From the NCBI GenBank assembly GCA_947632415.1, contig CANRPB010000076.1, forward strand, positions 1-6,210: a DNA stretch of 6,210 nucleotides. The letters run 5' to 3'. The notes beneath the pieces are model-generated. The model worked only from the letters and a program-made list of their open reading frames with translations, made no database searches and was not told the DNA's origin. The stretch comes from an uncultured Bacilli bacterium. GTDB taxonomy: Bacteria; Bacillota_I; Bacilli_A; RF39; UBA660. Positions 1 through 5,897 of the stretch are shown here, piece by piece (within the stretch, counting starts at the first letter, position 1; each line of letters starts with the position of its first letter). Made by a program: the position numbers and the translations under genes.

Positions 1-11
1 CTTTTCCCTTA

Positions 12-56
12 TAGAACTATAGCGCTTGCAGTAATTTTATCTTTGCTATAATTCTA
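12..56. repeat. 12-bp inverted repeat around a 21-nt loop
   Basis: The arms are TAGAACTATAGC at 12-23 and GCTATAATTCTA at 45-56. They are reverse complements except at one position, 17 against 51. As plus-strand RNA that position is a C-A mismatch, but as minus-strand RNA it is a G-U wobble, so the minus transcript would pair along the full 12 bp. No T-tract follows on the minus side (the sequence runs on as TAAGGGAAAAG), so this is not a plain terminator. It could be a leader RNA structure for a gene beyond the left edge, a regulator-binding palindrome, or the end of a small repeat element. The pairing is seen directly; the function is not known. Confidence 0.5.
44..52 (+). promoter_or_regulatory. 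Extended -10 promoter-like motif, plus strand
   Basis: TGCTATAAT is an exact match to the extended -10 consensus (TGn followed by TATAAT). The upstream -35 is poor: TTGCAG at 26-31 with only 15 nt spacing. If active it would transcribe rightward, antisense to the 3' end of the 849-codon gene. In DNA this AT-rich a chance match is quite possible. Confidence 0.25.
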
Positions 57-73
57 CATTAATAATATATCAA
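45..73 (-). promoter_or_regulatory. Weak sigma-A-like promoter for a gene beyond the left edge
   Basis: On the minus strand TTGATA (73-68, 5 of 6 matches to the -35 consensus) is followed after 17 nt by TATAGC (50-45, 4 of 6 to the -10 consensus). It lies just past the terminator of the upstream operon, where a promoter for the next minus-strand gene would be expected. The -10 is poor and overlaps one arm of the inverted repeat at 12-56, so this is only a candidate. Confidence 0.2.
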
Positions 74-99
74 AAAAGATACTTTTTGGCAAGTACCTT
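71..99 (-). terminator. Rho-independent terminator closing the uvrB-lgt operon
   Basis: On the minus strand the stop codon TAA (100-98) is followed at once by GGTACTT (97-91), the loop GCCAAA (90-85) and AAGTATC (84-78), then six T residues (77-72). The seven-base stem has one G-U pair. It can extend by two A-U pairs that use the stop codon bases and the first T residues. Hairpin, tight loop and U-run are all present and correctly placed behind the last gene of the operon. Confidence 0.78.
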
Positions 100-2647
100 A
101 TTTTGTCTTTTTCATTTTTAATTCTTCTTCGAGAGTTGGTCGTGATGATTTTATTTCTAATTGTGTTTTTGGATCTTGGGGATTTAGGTTAATTTCTTTT
201 ATTTTATTGTCTGTTGTTAGTGCTAATAACCAGTCTTCTCCACAAATTACTTTTTCGTAGTTTTCTTCTATTGGTTCATTGGTAATATATGTATATAGTG
301 CTTGTATTCTTTTTATTTCTGATGTTGTTGGATTTTCTGTAATTGGTTTTCTTATTTTTTGGTATTTTGTTTTGGGATTTGTAATAAAGTTTAGTTTGGC
401 ATTTTCTTTTTTGTATAGTACTATTACTGTTTCACAGGTGTCGGAATGTGGGAAATAGTCTATGAATCTTGCGTCGGTGATTGTTTCTTGAGTTGTATCG
501 TGAACTGAATTTTGATTAACTACTATATATTCGATATTATCGTTTGTTTGATTGGCTTTTTCTAGCATTTGATTGGCTATTTGTTGATATAATTCGATGT
601 CATATTTGTCGCTTGAACTTGTTACTAATTGGATGGTATTCCCTCTTCTGAAGGTAAGTATACGAGAAATAAGTTCGTTTTCTTTTTTTATTAGAATTAC
701 ATCTTCTTGGTTTAATAAACATTCTTCGTATGTTTTTTTGCCTGCTGACATAATTAGATCTATGCAGCTATCTTGTTGGTTGCTTTGTTTTCCTATTAGT
801 AGTCGTTCTGGATTGGCATAGTCTCCTGATTTTAGATGGATGTCTTTGTAGTCTAGTTCTATTGGGGGAATGTTACTTGTTTGTTTTTTTAGCATTTTTA
901 TATAGAAGTCTATGTATCTTTTTATGTGAATTCCGTGTAGTTTTTTTATGATGTTTTTTCCTAAAATTTGAAGTTGTTGGTCGTCTATTTGGTTATATCC
1001 TTGACACAGTAAAATAATTTTGTCGAAGTTTTCGTATATGTATTCTTTGATATTTACTGGGTTTTTTTGGATGATTTTTTTTATTTGACTGTATTTTTGA
1101 ATTATTTGGATTAATGATGTTGTGTTTAATTCTTCAAATAGGTTTAAGAATGGTAGTATTTTTTTTATTTCCTGGAGATCGTTTTCATGTTCTAGTATTT
1201 CTTCTAGATTTTGAGTTATTAGCATTGTTGCGATTTCGTAATTTGTTTGTTCTTTGTTGTTTATTATAAAGTTTCTGAAGTTTAGGGTAAATTGTTCTTT
1301 GTCTTCTTCGGTTATTTTTTTATTTTTTAATTTTATTTTATATAGTTCTTTTAGTTTTGTTTTTTCATATTTATTTATGATGTATTTTATTATTTTTTTG
1401 TCTTCGGTTTTGACTATTTTTTCGATATTTTGGTTGTTTAGTGTTCCGTGTTGTAAAAATATTGTTTCTAGAGTATCTAAATTTTCGTCTGTTAAAATGA
1501 CGCCTGCTTTTAGCATTTTTTTGTTTGTTTTTAGACTTTCTCTTATTTCTTTTACATGTCGGTGTAAATCTTTTGTATCGAATTTGTGGTTTTTAATTAG
1601 TTCGGTTATTATTTTTAATTTTCTTCTTGTATAGATTTGTTCTCTTTTCTTTTCAGTTAATTCTAGTTTATCTTTGATTGATTTTTTTAGTTTTTTCTTT
1701 TCATTTTTTATGAAGTAGTCTCTTTGGTAGTTTAGTATTTTATTACAAAAAATACTTGTTGTTTCGATTTTTAATATTTTTGTTTCTAGGTAATTTTTGT
1801 AAAATCTTAGAAGGTCTTTTTTTATTTCGTTTTTTTTGATTGTTTTTCCTGTGAATTCGTATATTTTTTCTGTTAGTTTGTCGATTTCTTCGATTGATTG
1901 ATTGGTTCTGAATGTTTTTATAATAGCGTCGTTGATGCTTATTATGTCTGGATATTCAATTGTTTGTTTTTGGTTTTGATATCTAATATTTAAAATTTTA
2001 TCTATCATTATTTCTAGATATCTTTGGTATTCTTTTTGTTCTTGTTCGGTGGTTGTTTCTGGTTGTACGAATATTTTGATTATTTTTTTTGCTTGATTGG
2101 ATTTTGTTTCGTTGGTTTTAAAGATGTCATTTTTTTCTGGGTTATCTAAATTTTTTAATATTTCTTCTTTTAGTTTTATTATGGATAGTGGGTATCTTGT
2201 GTAGTATTGGTATTGTGGTAGTTGTTCCATAAGATAAGGGATGGTAATTAGGTAGGGATTTTCAATTAGGTCTTGTTTGGTTGGTGTATATTGTTCTAGG
2301 GCTAAGTCAATGGTTGCTTCTGATAGGTTGCATTGGGTTAGTTTTAGTAATTTAGGGTTGTTTTGGATGGCTTTTTCCATAATAATGGGATATTTACAGA
2401 GACTTGGATTGGATGTTATTAGTTCTTCTGTTATAGGAAAGTTTAATTTGATTATTTTTTCACACCATTTTTGTTTTAGAAGGTGGTTTTTTAGTAGTTC
2501 GATTATTGATGGGTCTTGTTCTAGGGAAGATTCAACTATGTTTTCGTAGTATAGTAATGTTGGATTGTTTTTTAGTTGTTGTTTGGTTGGAATAATTGGT
2601 GTTGATGTATTCCATGATTTTAGTATTGTTTCGATTTCTTTTTCCAT
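98..2647 (-). CDS. Uncharacterised 849-aa repeat protein, last gene of the uvrB-lgt operon
   Basis: I cannot assign a function. The ATG at 2647 follows an AAAGGA ribosome binding site (2658-2653), and the gene starts 15 nt after the lgt stop, so it is probably cotranscribed. No signal peptide or membrane segment is visible; the protein looks cytoplasmic and is very rich in Lys, Ile, Asn and Glu. Three N-terminal repeats begin at about residues 21, 73 and 123, each reading T-x-x-x-(L/I)-x-x-N-P-x-L followed a few residues later by an (I/L)(V/M)E helix. The spacing is about 51 residues and the third copy is short. Residues 180-600 look almost entirely helical, with a very basic, possibly coiled-coil stretch at 310-350. 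Residues about 605-750 look alpha/beta, with LLIGKQSNQQDSCIDL and ISRILTFRRGN as notable motifs. This pattern loosely resembles GNAT-like domains at the C-terminus of large proteins of uncultured gut Firmicutes; that comparison is from memory and weak. The final 100 residues are unassigned. The reading frame is intact throughout. Confidence 0.85.
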   Translation of the reverse strand: MEKEIETILKSWNTSTPIIPTKQQLKNNPTLLYYENIVESSLEQDPSIIELLKNHLLKQKWCEKIIKLNFPITEELITSNPSLCKYPIIMEKAIQNNPKLLKLTQCNLSEATIDLALEQYTPTKQDLIENPYLITIPYLMEQLPQYQYYTRYPLSIIKLKEEILKNLDNPEKNDIFKTNETKSNQAKKIIKIFVQPETTTEQEQKEYQRYLEIMIDKILNIRYQNQKQTIEYPDIISINDAIIKTFRTNQSIEEIDKLTEKIYEFTGKTIKKNEIKKDLLRFYKNYLETKILKIETTSIFCNKILNYQRDYFIKNEKKKLKKSIKDKLELTEKKREQIYTRRKLKIITELIKNHKFDTKDLHRHVKEIRESLKTNKKMLKAGVILTDENLDTLETIFLQHGTLNNQNIEKIVKTEDKKIIKYIINKYEKTKLKELYKIKLKNKKITEEDKEQFTLNFRNFIINNKEQTNYEIATMLITQNLEEILEHENDLQEIKKILPFLNLFEELNTTSLIQIIQKYSQIKKIIQKNPVNIKEYIYENFDKIILLCQGYNQIDDQQLQILGKNIIKKLHGIHIKRYIDFYIKMLKKQTSNIPPIELDYKDIHLKSGDYANPERLLIGKQSNQQDSCIDLIMSAGKKTYEECLLNQEDVILIKKENELISRILTFRRGNTIQLVTSSSDKYDIELYQQIANQMLEKANQTNDNIEYIVVNQNSVHDTTQETITDARFIDYFPHSDTCETVIVLYKKENAKLNFITNPKTKYQKIRKPITENPTTSEIKRIQALYTYITNEPIEENYEKVICGEDWLLALTTDNKIKEINLNPQDPKTQLEIKSSRPTLEEELKMKKTK

Positions 2648-2662
2648 TTTAATCCTTTCTTT

Positions 2663-3439
2663 TTAGTTATTGTATTGTTCTTTTTTGATATTTTTTATAA
2701 ATAGTATTAGTCCTGATATGATCATTATTATGGATATAATTTGGGCTTGTTTTAGTGTATTTAGCATTAAACTGTCTGTTCTTAGTTGTTCGATTACGAA
2801 TCTTCCTATTCCGTACCATATGAGGTATATACTTGTTATTTGACCAATTTTAATTTTTGATTGTCTTCTTATTAGTAGTATTATTAGTAGTCCTAAGATA
2901 CACCATAGTGATTCGTAGAAAAATGTTGGTATATAGTATGTTCCATTGATGTTCATTCCATCGATAATAAATTTTGGTATGTGTTGGTTTTGAAGAAAGG
3001 TGATGGTTGTTGCTGGTCCGTGGGCTTCTTGGTTGAAGAAGTTTCCCCATCTTCCTAGGGCTTGTCCTATTAGTAATCCTGGAGCACATATATCAAATAT
3101 TTTTAATGTTTTTAGGCCTTTTTTTTTGGTGTAATAAATCATACATATTGCGCCGGCTATTATCCCTCCATGGATGGCTAATCCTCCTTCCCAGACTTTG
3201 AAAATGGATAGAAGGTTGTCTTTGTAACTGTTTATTTCAAATATACAGTAGTATATTCTGGCTCCTATTATTCCTATTATGATGGTATAGAATAATAGGT
3301 CATTCATTGTTTCTTTTGGTATATTGAATTTTTTTGCTTCTTTTAGTATTAATATACATCCTAGTATCATTCCTGTTAGTATCATTATGGAGTACCAGTA
3401 TATTTTTATGTTTCCTATTTCAATTAGAATTGGGTTCAT
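2663..3439 (-). CDS. lgt: Prolipoprotein diacylglyceryl transferase Lgt
   Basis: Lgt transfers the diacylglyceryl group of phosphatidylglycerol to the lipobox cysteine of prelipoproteins in the cytoplasmic membrane, the first step of lipoprotein maturation. The 258-aa product fits the family length (about 260-290) and shows about seven hydrophobic segments. Family motifs in order: GARIYYCIFE (59-68), WEGGLAIHGGIIAG (83-96), GQALGRWGNFFNQEAHG (125-141), PTFFYESLW (171-179) and YGIGRFVIEQLRTD (209-222). By motif position, His90, Arg130 and Arg213 probably correspond to the essential His103, Arg143 and Arg239 of the E. coli enzyme. The ATG at 3439 is chosen because AAGGAG (3452-3447) lies 7 nt upstream and homology begins at once with NPILIEIGNIKIYWYS. 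The frame is open for 70 more codons upstream, but those read in another frame of the preceding gene. The start overlaps that gene's TGA as ATGA, suggesting translational coupling. Confidence 0.97.
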   Translation of the reverse strand: MNPILIEIGNIKIYWYSIMILTGMILGCILILKEAKKFNIPKETMNDLLFYTIIIGIIGARIYYCIFEINSYKDNLLSIFKVWEGGLAIHGGIIAGAICMIYYTKKKGLKTLKIFDICAPGLLIGQALGRWGNFFNQEAHGPATTITFLQNQHIPKFIIDGMNINGTYYIPTFFYESLWCILGLLIILLIRRQSKIKIGQITSIYLIWYGIGRFVIEQLRTDSLMLNTLKQAQIISIIMIISGLILFIKNIKKEQYNN

Positions 3440-3843
3440 TGTCTCACTCCTTCGATTATTTTTTTTATGATTTGGTGCATTATATAGTTCATTATTGATA
3501 TTAGTAATGCGATTAAAAATATCATGATTATTCCGCCTTGAATTTGAAAGTGACTTGTTAGTATCCATGATACAATGTAGAGTATTAGTATATTTATGAA
3601 TGGATAGAATAGTCCTAGTGTTAGGGCTGTTAGTGGTATTGTTAACCATACTATTAGTGGTTTTATGGTTTTATTTAATATGAATATGATTATGGCCGCT
3701 ATTAAGCTCCAAAGTCCATAGTAATTATTGTCGATATAGATGGTTTTAGGGAATAGGGTTGTTATGCTTATAAGTATTAGTGAGTATCCTATCATGTATA
3801 TTAACCATTCAATTAGTTTTGTTTTTTTGGTTTTTAATGACAT
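3436..3843 (-). CDS. yvlD: YvlD-like four-helix membrane protein (phage_holin_4_2 family)
   Basis: This is a 135-aa integral membrane protein of unknown function; the family name (PF04020, holin superfamily IV) reflects topology and not proven hole formation. After a basic N-terminus (SLKTKKTKL), hydrophobic segments lie at about residues 12-31, 43-57, 62-96 (probably two passes or a long hairpin) and 104-123, with a basic tail. The family-typical core is clear: LNKTIKPLIVWLTIPL (56-71) then TALTLGLFYPFIN (72-84). The ATG at 3843 is chosen because AGGAGG (3855-3850) sits 6 nt upstream; an ATG ten codons earlier lies inside uvrB and has no comparable site. The gene begins 10 nt after uvrB and its TGA overlaps the lgt ATG by four bases. 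In Bacillus subtilis yvlD lies close upstream of hprK-lgt, which supports the assignment by context. A true phage holin is unlikely, with no phage gene nearby. Confidence 0.85.
   Translation of the reverse strand: MSLKTKKTKLIEWLIYMIGYSLILISITTLFPKTIYIDNNYYGLWSLIAAIIIFILNKTIKPLIVWLTIPLTALTLGLFYPFINILILYIVSWILTSHFQIQGGIIMIFLIALLISIMNYIMHQIIKKIIEGVRQ
3447..3452 (-). promoter_or_regulatory. Ribosome binding site of lgt
   Basis: AAGGAG on the minus strand lies 7 nt before the ATG at 3439 and inside the end of the yvlD-like gene. It decides the lgt start against the 70-codon longer open frame. Confidence 0.85.
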
Positions 3844-3849
3844 TTGTGT

Positions 3850-3855
3850 CCTCCT
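3850..3855 (-). promoter_or_regulatory. Ribosome binding site of the yvlD-like gene, fused to the uvrB stop
   Basis: The minus strand reads TAGGAGGACACAAATG: the uvrB stop codon TAG (3856-3854) shares two bases with a full AGGAGG. Ribosomes terminating on uvrB would sit on the initiation site of the next gene, favouring coupled translation. This site also fixes the start at 3843. Confidence 0.88.
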
Positions 3856-5797
3856 ATTCGGATTGTAGTTCAAATAGTATGTCTCTTAGTTCCATTGCTC
3901 GTTCAAAATCCATGTTTTGTGCTGCTTCTTTCATTTCATTTTCTACTTTAATCATTAGTTGTTTTTTGTCTTGTTTTGACATTTTGATTGGTTTTTCTTC
4001 TTGATCGTCGGTGTTGGTTACGACTTCTCTTATTTCTTTTATTATGGTTTGGGGTGTTATGTTATTTTTTTCATTGTATGCTTGTTGTATTGTTCTTCTT
4101 CTTTCTGTTTCTTTGATGGCAATGGCCATTGATTCGCTTATGTTGTCGGCGTACATTATTACATGTCCGTTTGCGTTTCTAGCGGCTCGTCCTATTGTTT
4201 GGATTAGACTTCTTTCGCTTCTTAGAAAGCCTTGTTTGTCGGCATCCATTATGGCTACTAGTGATACTTCTGGTATGTCTAGTCCTTCTCTTAATAAGTT
4301 TATGCCAACTAAGACATTATATTTACCTAATCTTAGGTCTCTTATTATTTTTAGTCTTTCTAGTGTTTTTACTTCGCTGTGTAGATAGGCTACTTTTATG
4401 TCTAATTTTTTTAGGTATGTTGTTAGTTCTTCTGCCATTCTTATTGTTAGTGTGGTTATTAGAACTCTTTCGTTGTTGTCTATTCTTTTGTTTATTTGTT
4501 CTAGAAGATTATCGATTTGATTTTTGGTTGGTATTACTTCAATGGTTGGATCTAGTAGTCCGGTTGGTCTGATGATTTGTTCGATGTATTGGGGATTTTT
4601 TTCTATTTCGTAGTCTCCTGGGGTTGCTGATATGTATATTACTTGGTCAATTTTGTTTTCAAATTCGTTGAATTTTAATGGTCTATTGTCTAATGCGCTT
4701 GGTAGTCTAAAGCCATAGTCTACTAGTGATTGTTTTCTTGCTTGGTCTCCGTTGTACATTCCTCTTACTTGGGGTACGGTTACGTGTGATTCGTCTATTA
4801 CGAGTAGAAAGTTTTTTTTGAAGAAGTCTATTAAGGTGGTTGGTGTTTCTCCTGGTTTATGGAGCGCTAAGTGTCTTGAATAGTTTTCTACTCCTCGACA
4901 AAAGCCTGTTTCTGATAACATTTCTAAGTCGTAGTTGGTTCTTTCTTTTAGGCGTTGGTATTCTAGTAGTTTGTTTTCTTTTTTAAATTTTTCTAGTTGT
5001 TCTTCTAGTTCTTGACGGATGTTTTCAATAGCGATTTTTAGTTTTTCTTCGCTGGTTACAAAGTGACTTGCTGGAAATATGCTTATACTTTTTTTGCTTG
5101 ATATTATTGCTCCTGTTAGGGTGTCAAATTCGCTTATTCTGTCTATTGTGTCGCCAAAGAAGTCGATTCTTATGGCTTTTCCGTGTTGACTTATTGGTAC
5201 TAGTTCTAGAATATCTCCTCTTACTCTAAATGATCCTCTTTTTAGGTCGATGTTGTTTCTTTCGTATAGCATTTCTACTAGTTTTTCTAGGACTTGGTCT
5301 CTATCTATTTGTTGATTGACTGATAGTGTTAACATTTTGTTTTGGTATTCTTCTATTTCTCCTATACCATATATGCATGATACTGACGCTACTACTATGA
5401 CGTCTTTGTAATTTAATAGTGAGGCTGTTGCTGAATGTCTTAGTTCGTCTATTTCGTCGTTGATGGCGGCGTCTTTTTCGATATAGGTATCTGATGAGGC
5501 AACGTAGGCTTCTGGTTGATAGTAGTCGTAGTAGGATACAAAGTATTCAACATGATTTTCTGGGAATAGTTCTTTGAATTCGGCGTATAGTTGTCCTGCG
5601 AGTGTCTTATTGTGAGCCAAAACTAGTGTTGGTTTATTTATTTCTTTGATGACATTGGCAATTGTAAATGTTTTTCCTGTTCCTGTTGCGCCTAGTAGTA
5701 CTTGGTGTTTTTTTCCTTCTTTTATTCCTTTTACTAGTTGTTCTATGGCTTGTGGTTGGTCGCCACTTGGTGCATATTTTGATACTAACTTGAACAT
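3854..5797 (-). CDS. uvrB: UvrABC excision nuclease subunit UvrB
   Basis: UvrB is the damage-verifying helicase-like subunit of nucleotide excision repair: loaded by UvrA, it opens the duplex around a lesion and recruits UvrC for incision. The 647-aa product is close to the usual length (about 650-670). Visible landmarks are the Walker A motif GATGTGKTFT (36-45, Lys42), the tyrosine-rich beta-hairpin YYDYYQPEAYVA (89-100) that inserts between the DNA strands, the Walker B-like DESH (335-338), SATP (390-393), helicase motifs LLREGLDIPEV (501-511) and QTIGRAARN (533-541), and a C-terminal UVR coiled-coil domain (about 611-645) that binds UvrC. The ATG at 5797 is preceded by GGAGG at 5 nt and opens with the family-typical FKLVSKYAPSGDQPQAI. 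A GTG 27 codons upstream keeps the frame open but has no ribosome binding site. uvrA is not adjacent in this window. No LexA-like palindrome (GAAC-N4-GTTC) was found upstream, so SOS control is not evident. Confidence 0.98.
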   Translation of the reverse strand: MFKLVSKYAPSGDQPQAIEQLVKGIKEGKKHQVLLGATGTGKTFTIANVIKEINKPTLVLAHNKTLAGQLYAEFKELFPENHVEYFVSYYDYYQPEAYVASSDTYIEKDAAINDEIDELRHSATASLLNYKDVIVVASVSCIYGIGEIEEYQNKMLTLSVNQQIDRDQVLEKLVEMLYERNNIDLKRGSFRVRGDILELVPISQHGKAIRIDFFGDTIDRISEFDTLTGAIISSKKSISIFPASHFVTSEEKLKIAIENIRQELEEQLEKFKKENKLLEYQRLKERTNYDLEMLSETGFCRGVENYSRHLALHKPGETPTTLIDFFKKNFLLVIDESHVTVPQVRGMYNGDQARKQSLVDYGFRLPSALDNRPLKFNEFENKIDQVIYISATPGDYEIEKNPQYIEQIIRPTGLLDPTIEVIPTKNQIDNLLEQINKRIDNNERVLITTLTIRMAEELTTYLKKLDIKVAYLHSEVKTLERLKIIRDLRLGKYNVLVGINLLREGLDIPEVSLVAIMDADKQGFLRSERSLIQTIGRAARNANGHVIMYADNISESMAIAIKETERRRTIQQAYNEKNNITPQTIIKEIREVVTNTDDQEEKPIKMSKQDKKQLMIKVENEMKEAAQNMDFERAMELRDILFELQSE

Positions 5798-5802
5798 ATT
5801 TT

Positions 5803-5807
5803 CCTCC
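5803..5807 (-). promoter_or_regulatory. Ribosome binding site of uvrB
   Basis: GGAGG on the minus strand (within ATTGGAGGAAAATATG) lies 5 nt before the ATG at 5797. It decides the start against the upstream GTG at 5878. Confidence 0.88.
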
Positions 5808-5868
5808 AATCTATGACTATATTTAATCACAACTTTATTAAGTGAAATTAAGCACATTTCTTCAATAT

Positions 5869-5897
5869 ATTTTAGCACTATTTTATAAACAAAACAA
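5869..5897 (-). promoter_or_regulatory. Candidate promoter of the uvrB operon
   Basis: On the minus strand TTGTTT (5897-5892, 3 of 6 to the -35 consensus), a 17-nt spacer and TAAAAT (5874-5869, 5 of 6 to the -10 consensus) form a sigma-A-like promoter. TGC stands directly before the -10, making it an extended -10 type that tolerates a weak -35. It would give a leader of roughly 65 nt before uvrB. The -35 lies in the 3' arm of the hairpin at 5893-5922. AT-rich surroundings allow other placements. Confidence 0.45.

Noticed and set aside
2850..3089. Minus-strand open frame of 79 codons inside lgt
   Set aside because: It is an out-of-frame shadow of the conserved lgt coding sequence.
3440..3649. 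70-codon N-terminal extension of Lgt
   Set aside because: It overlaps the yvlD-like gene in another frame, has Asn/Thr-rich low-complexity sequence, and the internal ATG has a good AAGGAG site.
3436..3843. Phage holin and hence a prophage
   Set aside because: The product fits the YvlD-type membrane family by motif and neighbourhood, and no lysin, structural or integrase gene is nearby.
3844..3873. Ten-codon extension of the yvlD-like protein
   Set aside because: It lies inside the end of uvrB and lacks a ribosome binding site, whereas AGGAGG precedes the ATG at 3843.
597..4572. Plus-strand open frames (597-821, 1254-1634, 2277-2549, 3780-4004, 4011-4388, 4195-4572)
   Set aside because: All lie opposite well-supported minus-strand genes, their products are low-complexity Phe/Leu/Ser/Val-rich strings typical of antisense frames of AT-rich genes, and none resembles a known family.
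5798..5878. 27-codon N-terminal extension of UvrB from a GTG
   Set aside because: It has no ribosome binding site and lies outside family homology; the ATG at 5797 has GGAGG at 5 nt and the family-typical start.
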